NCBI RefSeq assembly: GCF_021352225.1
Contig: NZ_JAAUVI010000011.1
Coordinates: 78,653-142,652 of the forward strand
Length of the DNA stretch: 64,000 bases
Direction: 5' to 3'
DNA from: Methylobacterium sp. C25
GTDB taxonomy: Bacteria > Pseudomonadota > Alphaproteobacteria > Rhizobiales > Beijerinckiaceae
Position 1 is the first letter of the stretch. Each line of letters begins with the position of its first letter. Under the pieces are notes generated by a model that had not been told where the DNA came from, did no database searches, and saw only the letters and a list, made by a program, of their open reading frames with translations. Positions 8,484-15,525 of this stretch are shown one piece after another. Both the position numbers and the translations under genes were made by a program.

Positions 8484-8738
8484 ATGGCGATCAAGACCAC
8501 GCTCGTCGTTCAGAGCTTCATCATCAAACGGAAGCGATTGGTGGTCGGAGACCGTGAGATGACACCGACTGAGAGCGGCGCTCTGAAGAAGGCCGAGGCA
8601 ATCGCCAAGCGCATCCCTGGTACGGCGGCAATCCGTGTCATGGCGGATTACGAGACCGGCGAACTGGAGCGCGCGACCATCCTCGGCCAGTTCGGCGACG
8701 TGCGCGATGACTTCGCAGAGAGCTTTGCGGGCGGTTGA
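8484..8738 (+). CDS. Small hypothetical protein (84 residues)
   Basis: Starts MAIKTTLVVQSFIIKRKRLV and ends DDFAESFAGG. An N-terminal beta-strand pair and a central helix (SGALKKAEAIAKRIPGTAAI) are likely. The ATG at 8484 is chosen over in-frame upstream codons because the protein pattern begins there. Its end overlaps or abuts the next gene, so the two are probably translated together. No family is recognised. Confidence 0.65.
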   Translation: MAIKTTLVVQSFIIKRKRLVVGDREMTPTESGALKKAEAIAKRIPGTAAIRVMADYETGELERATILGQFGDVRDDFAESFAGG

Positions 8739-8740
8739 GT

Positions 8741-8977
8741 ATGAGCCTCCACCGACGCCAGCGCTCGGCCCTTCTTGCGATCAAGCTGACCCACGGCGGT
8801 CTGCGCAGGGGCGCCTACCCGACGATGATGCCAGCGCTCGAAGCTGCGGGGCTCGTGATTGAGCGGCTGCGGTATCGTGGCCAGACGGCCGAGAGGTGTT
8901 GGTTTCTGACGGCAGCGGGGCGGAGGGCTCTGGCTGAGGCTAGAGATGTTGAGCCGAGGACGCCGGATCGGGATTAG
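8741..8977 (+). CDS. Small winged-helix-like protein
   Basis: A 78-residue protein (SLHRRQRSALLAIKLTHGGL, then PALEAAGLVIERLRYRG and FLTAAGRRALAEA). The pattern of a helix pair followed by a strand-turn and LTAAGRRAL is typical of winged-helix fragments in MarR- or PadR-like proteins, so DNA binding is plausible but not shown. A TTG at 8735 that overlaps the previous stop is an alternative start. Confidence 0.6.
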   Translation: MSLHRRQRSALLAIKLTHGGLRRGAYPTMMPALEAAGLVIERLRYRGQTAERCWFLTAAGRRALAEARDVEPRTPDRD

Positions 8978-9082
8978 GGCCTGTTAATCTCGTGGATAGC
9001 GGGCACAACGTGCTAGCCCCGCTTGCCAGACACGCAACCGCAACCCGCCGCCGTGATTGCCCGACTCTCTACGGAGATCGGT

Positions 9083-9256
9083 ATGTTCAGCTTCAAAGAA
9101 ACGGAGCCCGGTCAGTGGCATTGCGCCTTCGTGTTTCGCGATCAGACGCTCGCGGGCGGTGAAGGATTTGCGAGTGAGGTAATCGCCAGGAAGGCTGTTG
9201 ATGCCTTCGCGAGCGGGGTCGGCATGGCACTGATCGACTTGCTCGGGCATCAATGA
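9083..9256 (+). CDS. Small hypothetical protein (57 residues)
   Basis: Starts MFSFKETEPGQWHCAFVFRD and ends MALIDLLGHQ. GGAGAT sits six bases before the ATG at 9083, which favours this over an upstream TTG. The protein has two beta strands and a C-terminal helix. Its stop overlaps the start of the next gene (ATGA), so translation is coupled. No family is recognised. Confidence 0.6.
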   Translation: MFSFKETEPGQWHCAFVFRDQTLAGGEGFASEVIARKAVDAFASGVGMALIDLLGHQ

Positions 9257-9621
9257 GCGACGCACCGCAACAAATGACGCTCGGCGGCTTAATCGACGCG
9301 CTCCGCCGCCTCGAACCCCGTCGCACGATTGCCTTCGAGTTCGGCGGTTGTTCGCCGACCGACTTCGAAAGCTACCGCGGTGAATTCGGCGGCTTGGCGC
9401 TTGGCTTCAGCAGTCGACAGGGCGCCACACTCATAGGCGACCTGATCGAGAGGGTGAAGGCTGCGTTCGAGACTATCTACATCACCTGGGAGGAAGAGAC
9501 TCAAACGGTTTCCCGCGACACTCTGCTCTGGGTCGCGAACTCCGGCTGCATCAGTGGAACAGTGATTGTCGATGTCGTAGAGCGCGGAGCCATCGCGTAC
9601 ATCGTGACGGCGTGGCAATAG
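9253..9621 (+). CDS. Hypothetical protein (122 residues)
   Basis: Overlaps the preceding gene by four bases. It reads SDAPQQMTLGGLIDALRRLE at the N-terminus and ends AIAYIVTAWQ. The central part is mixed alpha/beta (FEFGGCSPTDFESYRGEFGG). No signal peptide, membrane span or known motif is seen. It resembles small phage- or plasmid-type accessory proteins in composition only. Confidence 0.6.
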   Translation: MSDAPQQMTLGGLIDALRRLEPRRTIAFEFGGCSPTDFESYRGEFGGLALGFSSRQGATLIGDLIERVKAAFETIYITWEEETQTVSRDTLLWVANSGCISGTVIVDVVERGAIAYIVTAWQ

Positions 9622-9629
9622 TGAGGAGC

Positions 9630-9839
9630 TTATTCTTTCTCAGTTCGCTCGATCGACTTCCCCTCACGCTGCATTCTGGCGTGAGTGGTGCAAAGGCCAT
9701 GGTCGCGGGCAAATTGGGTGCACCGTGTCTTAATCAGCTTTGCAGGCGTGATCGTGATGCCATTCCGTACAACGGCGGCCTGCTTTTTGGTGACAACGGC
9801 GTGGCACTGCGGTGGCTGAACGTCGTTCATCCTCAGCAT
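9630..9839 (-). CDS. Small basic protein (69 residues)
   Basis: From ATG at 9839: MLRMNDVQPPQCHAVVTKKQ, then ITPAKLIKTRCTQFARDHGL and ending ERTEKE. It is strongly basic with Cys and His spread through it (CHAVV, RCTQF, LCTTH), so a small metal-binding protein is possible. The start overlaps the stop of a 39-codon ORF (9833-9952) as ATGCTGA, a coupling pattern. No family is recognised. Confidence 0.5.
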   Translation of the reverse strand: MLRMNDVQPPQCHAVVTKKQAAVVRNGITITPAKLIKTRCTQFARDHGLCTTHARMQREGKSIERTEKE

Positions 9840-9952
9840 GTAGAGGGAGCGAGCCGGTGAGGGAAGTGAGCCGCTACGAACTCTGCGAAACGCCGGATCG
9901 CCGCGCCGATGGCGAGCTTTCCAGCTTCTCCAGAATCGTGAAGCTCGGCCAT
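9833..9952 (-). CDS. Possible 39-residue ORF, overlapping a zinc-ribbon pseudogene
   Basis: Reads MAELHDSGEAGKLAIGAAIR and ends PHRLAPSTC. It has coding-like character and its stop overlaps the next start (ATGCTGA). However, it lies inside another frame of the interrupted zinc-ribbon ORF (9874-10083), so it could be a shadow. Confidence 0.3.
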   Translation of the reverse strand: MAELHDSGEAGKLAIGAAIRRFAEFVAAHFPHRLAPSTC

Positions 9953-10083
9953 TGCGGGCCGTCCCAAGCCTCGATCTGCTGGCCACACACCTAACAGTCG
10001 AAACTACTTTCAGCTTCCCGAGGGGAGCCGCTCTCGTCCCGCTGCTAGATCGTCCCGCATTCGCATCGGACTTGGGTCGTCAT
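9874..10083 (-). pseudogene. Small zinc-ribbon protein interrupted by two TAG codons
   Basis: From ATG at 10083 the frame reads MTTQVRCECGTI, TAG (10045-10047), QRDESGSPREAESSFDC, TAG (9991-9993), VCGQQIEAWDGPQWPSF and a further 20 residues to a TAG at 9874-9876. The two Cys pairs (CxC and CxxC) and the EAW motif match a family of ~60-residue rhizobial zinc-ribbon proteins in which both interrupted positions are sense codons. Either the gene has decayed or both ambers are read through. Decay is the simpler view. Confidence 0.6.
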
Positions 10084-10202
10084 TGCCTTCGCTCCCTGTG
10101 AGAGCCGGCTAACCCGTGATGCAGGGCCAGGTTCAGAGTGCTCCGGGAACTTGGCTGGCAACGCTCCGACTTCCCCTCGGCAAATGTCGAGAGGAACCGC
10201 TT

Positions 10203-10379
10203 ATGGACAATTCTGCTTTGATCATCGCTTTGGCGATCGCAACGCTGGTGATCGTCATTGTCGTCGCGAGCATAATGCGCAGCCGCGTCGCTAAGGCGAA
10301 GGGTGACCCAGAGCGATCAAGCTTCACAAAGCAGCATGGTGACGCGTCTCGGCAGAACCGGCCCGGCACGGATCATTAA
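10203..10379 (+). CDS. Small single-span membrane protein, copy 1
   Basis: A 58-residue protein: MDNSALIIALAIATLVIVIV forms an N-terminal membrane segment and a basic tail follows (RVAKAKGDPERSSFTKQHGD). A paralogue at 30583-30759 has the same length, with the same GDPERSSFTKQHG and QNRPGTDH blocks. Both are preceded by GGAACTTGG and followed by a related hairpin. The cytosolic tail is the conserved part, so it may bind a partner. The function is unknown. Confidence 0.75.
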   Translation: MDNSALIIALAIATLVIVIVVASIMRSRVAKAKGDPERSSFTKQHGDASRQNRPGTDH

Positions 10380-10390
10380 CTCCCGATACG

Positions 10391-10420
10391 AAAAAGCCCG
10401 CTCGGCGAGCCGGGCGGCCG
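10391..10420 (+). repeat. 3' hairpin repeat (A-run plus GCCCGC...GGGC)
   Basis: An A-run followed by a GC stem whose first arm starts at 10396, 16 bases after the stop of the membrane protein gene. Related hairpins follow the stops at 28974, 29802 and 30759. It probably works as a bidirectional terminator or mRNA 3' end; there is no long T-run on this strand. Confidence 0.55.
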
Positions 10421-10656
10421 GAAGTAAGGGTCGATGCAGCTAGGCCGATACGGAAGAGGCTTCGCCACACCAAAACCATGCTGCAAATAGCAGTGAAGCA
10501 GTGTCGCTGACATGCCGCATCCCAAGGAGAAGGCCGCCGAGCTTTCGCCGGGCAGCCCAAGTTTCAATCTTGGGAGGAATGCTGCGGCACCAGCAAAAGT
10601 GTGCTAGACTATGAGCCCTTTTGTTCGCTCCGTGCGGTCCGAATGTAAGTAGTTTT

Positions 10657-10854
10657 CTACTTGTGCTGTTTGTTTTTGTCGGCCGAAGCAGCATTTTCCT
10701 GGGTGTTCCTGTCAGTTTTATCGCCACTGCTTCCGGAATTTGCGGATGTCCCGCCAGTAGAGGTTTTGCCCTCTTCAGCGAAAGCTGCAGGGGCTGCGAT
10801 TATCGTAACCGCAAAAATGCCCGCGAGAGCTACGCGAGATGGTAACTTAGTCAT
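10657..10854 (-). CDS. Secreted low-complexity small protein
   Basis: A 65-residue exported protein. The ATG at 10854 gives a signal peptide (KLPSRVALAGIFAVTIIAAP, then AAFA before EEGK). The mature part is polar and repetitive (TSTGGTSANSGSSGDKTDRN, ENAASADKNKQHK), similar in style to the proteins at 6268 and 13818. TGGAGGG lies upstream of the start. It probably resides in the periplasm; the role is unknown. Confidence 0.7.
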   Translation of the reverse strand: MTKLPSRVALAGIFAVTIIAAPAAFAEEGKTSTGGTSANSGSSGDKTDRNTQENAASADKNKQHK

Positions 10855-10907
10855 TGGCAATCCCTCCAATGTTTGACGGTCATAAACGGGGGGCAATTAC
10901 TACGTTA

Positions 10908-11411
10908 TCAGGCGGCTCGCTGATTGATCTGACTGCCTGCAAGCGAGCTGAGCTTTTCGTCGGTTGCCTTCTCCTCGTCGAGGTTCTGCTGAAGCACAGC
11001 GGCGCAGTCGTCGCGGCCGAGACGCTTCGCCCACGCGATCAGTGTTCCGTACCGGGTAATTTCGTAGTGCTCGACGGCCTGGGCGGACGCGAGAAGTGCG
11101 GCGTCGAGCACTTCCTTATCGGCAACGTCGCCAGCTAGTTCGTTTGCTTCCTCGATGATGCCGTTGATCGGAGGGGAGGTTACGGCCTTTGGGGAATGGC
11201 CGTGCATCTGAAACACCTGTTCGAGCCGCTGGATCTGGTTCTGCGTTTCGCCGAGATGGGTCTCAAACCCTTGCTTAAGTTCAGGATTGGTTGCCTTGTC
11301 AATCATCTTCGGCAAAGCCTTAGTGATCTGATTCTCTGCGTAGTAGATGTCCTGAAGAGTGTGGACAAATAGATCGTCTAAAGTCTTGATGTCCTTTGTA
11401 AAAAGACCCAT
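10908..11411 (-). CDS. YciF-like ferritin-like protein (DUF892)
   Basis: A 167-residue four-helix-bundle protein of the YciE/YciF (DUF892) family, stress-induced ferritin-like proteins. It opens with IKTLDDLFVHTLQDIYYAEN, a hallmark of the family. The Glu/His metal-site pattern follows (YYAENQI, THLGETQNQI, SAQAVEHYEITRYG). GAGGAGG sits just before the ATG. An EcfG-type promoter, GGAAC-N17-GTT, lies about 90-110 bases upstream (11500-11524), supporting general stress control. Confidence 0.9.
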   Translation of the reverse strand: MGLFTKDIKTLDDLFVHTLQDIYYAENQITKALPKMIDKATNPELKQGFETHLGETQNQIQRLEQVFQMHGHSPKAVTSPPINGIIEEANELAGDVADKEVLDAALLASAQAVEHYEITRYGTLIAWAKRLGRDDCAAVLQQNLDEEKATDEKLSSLAGSQINQRAA

Positions 11412-11499
11412 ATCTGCCTCCTCAAGTTATTAGATCTTCTGTACGTTATCGTACCTTCTCCGATGGGAGCGGTCGCGAAATCTGGGCGCACGAGCGGGT

Positions 11500-11524
11500 A
11501 ACTAGAGGAAAGATTGCTTGTTCC
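11500..11524 (-). promoter_or_regulatory. EcfG-type general stress promoter
   Basis: On the minus strand GGAAC (11524-11520), 17 bases, then GTT (11502-11500): an exact match to the alphaproteobacterial EcfG consensus. It points at the YciF-like gene that starts at 11411. Confidence 0.6.
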
Positions 11525-11839
11525 GGGCACTGCTCGCTGGCGTCACCCGCCCTCTCAGCGGGCGCGCCGGAGGCAGAGAAAAACGCTCAAAGGCCGAGCC
11601 TTCATAAAGCGGCGGGAACTGGAAACTCTCAGCCCCGCCAGGGTCCTGGATCGCCATCGGCGCGGTGCTAAAAACCAGGGCGATACCCTAGGTACAAGGA
11701 GCATCCTCGTTCGGCGGAGTACACGGGAGGATAACCTCAAGCGCAATCGCCGACTTTGTGTTCCGACCGCAGCCGTGAGCACCTTTGCGTTCGGTGCAGT
11801 CGAGATTGATCAGCTGTCGGGACGGAAGGAGAGACGCTC

Positions 11840-12106
11840 ATGTCAATGACACGTTCCACACAATACTGGCGAGACATAGAGCGGCAGGTCGCCGAGCGTG
11901 TCAGAGCAGCGCTAGATTACGGTGACGAAGATCACAGACCAACCCTTGAATTTCTCCGCGACCTCTAGGAAGAGGCCCGGAGAGAGTACGACCGGAATCA
12001 GACGGTCCAAGACATTTCATCTGGCCGCCGCGTGCTCGGTGACAAAACCATTCTCGGAAAAGCAGCTGGAAAATACGCGTTCGTCCTCGGCAAACGGTCG
12101 CAATGA
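11840..12106 (+). pseudogene. Small ORF interrupted by TAG at codon 43
   Basis: From ATG at 11840 (GGAGAGACGC before it) the frame reads MSMTRSTQYWRDIERQVAER and ends a first part with LEFLRDL, then TAG at 11966-11968. The same frame continues with coding-like sequence (EEARREYDRNQTVQDISSGR, AAGKYAFVLGKRSQ) to TGA at 12104-12106. The helical, charged pattern runs through the stop, so TAG probably replaced a sense codon such as TGG. A genuine 42-residue protein that ends at the TAG cannot be excluded. Confidence 0.45.
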
Positions 12107-12118
12107 GCCGCGCAGACA

Positions 12119-12271
12119 CAACAAAGCCCGCTACGGGAATGGTCCGCAGCGAGCTCTGAAGTCAGGAGGAGCAGCACGCACACACCCGAGATCCGGTAAC
12201 TGAGCAGCTGGCCAATTGTTCAGACACAACAAAGGCCGCCCATGTAAGCCAACGGGGCGACCCTTGAAGCC
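12119..12271 (+). repeat. Two-hairpin repeat element, copy A
   Basis: Two CAACAAAG-GCCSGC hairpins flank a ~45-bp spacer. A near-copy lies at 31221-31374; the spacer (from GCTCTGAAGTCAGG to ATCCGGTAAC) differs by one base between the copies. Conservation of the unpaired spacer suggests more than two terminators, for example a REPIN-like element or a small RNA. Confidence 0.7.
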
Positions 12272-12372
12272 AAGGCTGCTCTGTATGGGGATTGCCTTAG
12301 ATCGCCGATACATCATGCGATCGGTGGAAGTTTCAATCCGGACTTATGTCTGACGGCACAGAGGCGGCCACA

Positions 12373-12426
12373 CGCAACAAAGGCCGCCCGTGAAACGCCA
12401 GTTGGCCGGGCGGGCTCTGAAGCCGG
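12373..12426 (+). repeat. CAACAAAG-type hairpin repeat
   Basis: CAACAAAGGCCGCCCG, a short loop region, then GGCCGGGCGGGCTCTGAAGCC. It is a single hairpin of the same family as the paired elements at 12119 and 31221. Confidence 0.5.
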
Positions 12427-12506
12427 ACCACCTTATCCAAGGGGCAGGATGGCGGCACCAGGATCGGTGAACCTGATGCGCGCGGGAATGTTCAGCGCGA
12501 ACAGAA

Positions 12507-12534
12507 GCCCGCACCAGCTTTCACCGGTGCGGCC
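12507..12534 (+). repeat. GCCCGCACCAGCTTTC hairpin
   Basis: A stem of GCACC/GGTGC flanked by GCCC/GGCC. The core GCCCGCACCAGCTTTC is repeated at 29971, in the second small-gene island. Confidence 0.5.
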
Positions 12535-12658
12535 CACGTGAGCGGCAGAAACCGCTGGGAGAAATAAACGATGACGTTGACGCGGCCGGAATGCGTCGGG
12601 TCAAGCGCAGCGAACTCCACCACCTGTCCATTCCGCGAGCCGAGGGCTTGCTCGACCG

Positions 12659-13162
12659 TCAGGCGAGTTCGACTTTGCCCGTCTCTGCTTTAGGACTCTT
12701 GCCCGTCAGCGAAGCTTTCAGAAAACCGTAAAGGTGTACCATCTTGCTGTTCGGGGCATCCCAGTACTCGCCATGCTCAGGATGGACGCGGATCAGCGCA
12801 ACCTCTGGATCGTCCTTGCCGTTTGGAAACCAGGTCTTGAGCGCCACCGACCACTTTTGGTCGATCACGGCTTGGTCGGTAATGATCTCGGCCTTGCCAG
12901 CGACAGACACGTAATTCTGGCTCGACGGGTCGGCGAAGGCGAGGTTGATTTGGTTATCGCGGCTGATCTCGACGGTCTTGGGCGAATGGAGCCGCGTGAA
13001 GAACCAGAGATCGCCGTTCTCGTCGGCGTCGTTGTTCCACATCGGTCGACTGTTGAGCGTCCCGTCCGGATCGGCGGTCGTCATCATCGCGACCTTGACG
13101 TCCTTAATCAGCTCGAAAAGCTTCTTCGCTCCTTCGTGGTCGCGATGGTTACCTGGGTGCAT
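12659..13162 (-). CDS. FMN-binding split-barrel protein, general stress protein 26-like
   Basis: A 167-residue pyridoxamine 5'-phosphate oxidase-like protein (KDVKVAMMTTADPDGTLNSR, DLWFFTRLHSPKTVEI, YVSVAGKAEIITDQAVIDQK, HGEYWDAP). This family of flavin-binding split barrels includes stress-induced proteins of Bacillus and plant-associated bacteria; the substrate is unknown. The ATG at 13162 is preferred to a TTG at 13183. A weak EcfG-like site lies upstream (13231-13255), in keeping with the stress island. Confidence 0.85.
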   Translation of the reverse strand: MHPGNHRDHEGAKKLFELIKDVKVAMMTTADPDGTLNSRPMWNNDADENGDLWFFTRLHSPKTVEISRDNQINLAFADPSSQNYVSVAGKAEIITDQAVIDQKWSVALKTWFPNGKDDPEVALIRVHPEHGEYWDAPNSKMVHLYGFLKASLTGKSPKAETGKVELA

Positions 13163-13224
13163 AGGGTATGTTCTCTTGCGCAAGATGATCGTCGGGGCCG
13201 GCTTGGCCGCCGATCGGATGGTGG

Positions 13225-13476
13225 TCAGACAACATCCGCGCGGCAGGTTGGTTCAGGCACAGTAACGTGTCTGCCATCCCAAAAAATCCAGCAGAGGGGC
13301 GCGCTACCCCGCCACGCCGCCGTCGTTCTCACTGGTGAGCTGATCCGGGCGTAGGCCTTCGTCCGGCTTTTCAGTTCTGCCGGCGCCCTCGGCACTTGCT
13401 TTTCCGAATGTGCCGCCTTTCCACGCTCGGTGTTGGGCGCAGGACTCTCAGGCCGCTTTGGCTCTTTTTCTGACAT
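13225..13476 (-). CDS. Possible small hydrophilic protein
   Basis: An 83-codon frame beginning SEKEPKRPESPAPNTERGKA, highly charged and probably disordered. GGGAACACA precedes the ATG. The C-terminal third (PLCWIFWDGRHV) looks non-coding, and the promoter-like site for the next gene overlaps it, so the true gene may be shorter or absent. Confidence 0.35.
   Translation of the reverse strand: MSEKEPKRPESPAPNTERGKAAHSEKQVPRAPAELKSRTKAYARISSPVRTTAAWRGSAPLCWIFWDGRHVTVPEPTCRADVV
13231..13255 (-). promoter_or_regulatory. Possible EcfG-type promoter (TGAAC-N17-GTT)
   Basis: On the minus strand TGAAC (13255-13251), 17 bases, GTT (13233-13231): one mismatch to GGAAC-N17-GTT. It lies 69 bases before the start of the split-barrel gene. 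Confidence 0.3.
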
Positions 13477-13758
13477 TGTGTTCCCAGAGCGGGTGAAATC
13501 TACGGCTGCTCCTCGTGCTACAGCAACGGTGCGCTGACAATCAGGATTAACCGCGCTCTTTCCGAAACGCGTTCATGAAGCGGGTGAGCCCCGCGACGAC
13601 GGAGTTGCTCTCGCTCTGCGCTGGCGCGTCCTGTTTCTGGGGATTATCGGCCTCGTATGACGCACCAGCCTTCATCGGAGGCTGTCTCCGGCAACCCAGC
13701 CGGATGAAGTTGGTTCGGCCGGCAGGAAGGCAAATTCCACGAGTATTGTCCGCGAACG

Positions 13759-13790
13759 AAGAAGCCCGCTGCGGCGAACCGAGCGGGCTT
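13759..13790 (-). terminator. Hairpin terminator
   Basis: GAAGCCCGCT and AGCGGGCTTC form a perfect 10-bp stem 27 bases beyond the stop of the exported protein gene at 13818-14195. On the minus strand it is followed by a short T-rich stretch. Confidence 0.6.
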
Positions 13791-13817
13791 CACACTCTCA
13801 TGCGCTGCAGCCGATGG

Positions 13818-14195
13818 TCAGCAGCCATCGTCCTTGCCGACGCCCTGGGCGGCGCCAGCGTTGTTCATGGCGCCGACAGTGCCCGGCGACGCCGGTTGAT
13901 TGCCGCCCGCCGTGTTTTTCGAAGCAGGGTCTTCCTTGCTCTTGTCGGTGGAAGCCTGCTGGCCCACGCCTTGGTTCGCACCGGCGTTGTTCATTGCGCC
14001 GACAGTGCCAGGCGACGCCGGCTGCTGACCGCCAGCTTCGTTCTTGCTCGACTTGTCAGTGGCCGAACTCTTGTCGTTCGAGGCAGAATTTTCTGGAGTC
14101 TTGCCTTTCGTCGAACCGGTATTGCAGGGAGCGGCCGTAGCTACAGACAGAGACATCAGAAGCGCGAGGGTGCTCGCGGCGAAAGCCGATTTCAT
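13818..14195 (-). CDS. Secreted protein with two GAMNNAGA repeats
   Basis: A 125-residue exported protein. The ATG at 14195, preceded by GGAGGAAACAC, gives a signal peptide (KSAFAASTLALLMSLSVATA before APCNTG). The mature part is disordered, rich in Ser, Lys, Asn and Gly, and carries two near-identical copies of QPASPGTVGAMNNAGA followed by a short Gly-rich tail, about 40 residues apart. An exact EcfG-type promoter lies upstream. Cys residues occur only near the mature N-terminus and at the last position, which may form a disulphide. The role is unknown. Confidence 0.75.
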   Translation of the reverse strand: MKSAFAASTLALLMSLSVATAAPCNTGSTKGKTPENSASNDKSSATDKSSKNEAGGQQPASPGTVGAMNNAGANQGVGQQASTDKSKEDPASKNTAGGNQPASPGTVGAMNNAGAAQGVGKDDGC

Positions 14196-14225
14196 GTGTT
14201 TCCTCCGGTTCATTGAGCCGGGGCA

Positions 14226-14250
14226 AACAGGCAGCCCCAGCCAGAGTTCC
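14226..14250 (-). promoter_or_regulatory. EcfG-type general stress promoter
   Basis: On the minus strand GGAAC (14250-14246), 17 bases, then GTT (14228-14226): an exact consensus match, 30 bases before the start of the exported repeat protein. Confidence 0.6.
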
Positions 14251-14405
14251 CGGCAAATCAACAACGAGCGGCCTGATCGAACTCCTCAACGTTCCGGACG
14301 CGAGGACATCTGCGGCGGCATACAAAGGGACGAGGCGCGTCGCCGGGTTGATCGCGAGGGATACGAGCAACGCCTGACCTCTTGCGAGTGCCTGCGACAG
14401 GACGA

Positions 14406-14687
14406 TTAGAAGTTATTTCGCATGATCGTGAACAGCCACGCGCCGAGGTTTGTCCCGACCGTGTAGCTCGCTCGGCCTAGCCAAGCCTTCAGCATCGTAT
14501 CCTGGACAAGGTCGTCGGCTCGCGCCTGGTTTTTCGTCAGGGACAGCGCGAACCGCTTCAGGTTGGGCATCAGGTCGAGGAAATCGACGCGAAATGCCGC
14601 TGCGTCGCAGTCGGCCCGCCTGGCAGTTGCCGCCGACAGACGGTCGAGGAGATCTTCTAATTGTGAGGGGAGCGCGGCTGACGACAA
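14406..14687 (-). pseudogene. Truncated ECF sigma factor (region 2 only)
   Basis: The frame encodes sigma region 2: LMPNLKRFALSLTKNQARAD, DLVQDTMLKAWLGRASY, TVGTNLGAWLFTIMRNNF, then TAA. ECF sigma factors of this group normally continue with (Y/I)SxxRRxxREV and a region 4 that contacts the -35 box. After the stop the same frame still reads SSCRRHSQEV before losing resemblance, so TAA probably replaced a Tyr codon and the rest decayed. Without region 4 it should not work as a normal sigma factor. It might bind core polymerase or an anti-sigma factor, but that is speculation. Confidence 0.75.
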
Positions 14688-15029
14688 TGATAAATTGTCG
14701 TAAGTGCAACCAAGCGTCCGGCCGAGATGGGACTAAATTTCGAGTGAAATTCCGGCGCTTTTTATCATGTGCTAACTGACAGAATCTTTGGACATCGCAA
14801 CCATGGTTTCTGCTCGTTTCGGTGACCTAAGGGTCAAACCGAACGCAGATACTTATCAAAAGTTCGCGCCGACTGACCGACGAGATTAACTTAGTCTGAA
14901 AGCGAACCATCGTTGCGAGATACCAGTCTTACAAGCAGCGGTCCGAAACCTTCAGGAATGCCTGCGGTTGCCGTCGCACCAGATCGCCGTCGAGTGACCG
15001 ACGGCGTTCAGATTTGGAGAATGGTGACC

Positions 15030-15215
15030 ATGAGCATCAAAGGCGAAGCCAAGGAAGCAGCTGGCTACATCAAGGAAGAACTCAACGAGCACGGCAAGTC
15101 TCCCGAGAGCCAGCGAAAGGCTCAGGAGGGGCGCGACTTGCGTAACGAGGGGCGCGTCGAAGACGGCAAGGCTCCGAAGACAACGCCTCCTGGATCGGGC
15201 CATTCCGATAATTGA
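15030..15215 (+). CDS. CsbD-like small stress protein
   Basis: A 61-residue hydrophilic protein (SIKGEAKEAAGYIKEELNEH, then a Lys/Glu/Gly-rich tail). The KGEAKEAAGYIKEE block resembles CsbD-type stress proteins, though short and diverged. The ATG at 15030 is favoured because GGAG lies about 12 bases upstream; an in-frame ATG at 15021 is too close to it. It follows 340 bp without any other gene. Confidence 0.6.
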   Translation: MSIKGEAKEAAGYIKEELNEHGKSPESQRKAQEGRDLRNEGRVEDGKAPKTTPPGSGHSDN

Positions 15216-15321
15216 TGGTTCTTAGTTCAAAATAAGAGGCCGGCGCCTGAGCTCCGGTCTTCTTCGTGTATGGGCAAATACGGTCTGTGATCGGATGTGT
15301 TGCCTATACTCTTTGCACTCT

Positions 15322-15525
15322 TCAATGCCCGATGTGCGTCGATGAGTTGGTCCACGATACGATCTCGATCGCCGGTTCCAGATCGGGCGTCGCGCGACGC
15401 CAAAAATTGCCACGAACGACGATGTAACGACCGTCGTCAGTTTCCTTGAAATCGGTCACGTCCGGATCTCGCTCGATACCGCCGTGGTCAACGACGAAAA
15501 CCGTTAAGGCGAGCGGCTTTGTCAT
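15322..15525 (-). CDS. Small hypothetical protein downstream of katE
   Basis: A 67-residue protein (TKPLALTVFVVDHGGIERDP, then TDDGRYIVVRGNFWRRATPD). It is beta-rich, soluble and unrecognised. It begins 30 bases after the katE stop on the same strand, so it is probably the second gene of that unit. An in-frame ATG at 15546 is an alternative start. Confidence 0.6.
   Translation of the reverse strand: MTKPLALTVFVVDHGGIERDPDVTDFKETDDGRYIVVRGNFWRRATPDLEPAIEIVSWTNSSTHIGH

Noticed and set aside
12492..12623. Minus-strand frame reading VEFAALDPTHSGRVNVIVYF
   Set aside because: Protein-like for about 30 residues but it has only GTG starts and runs into a hairpin repeat; not strong enough to call.
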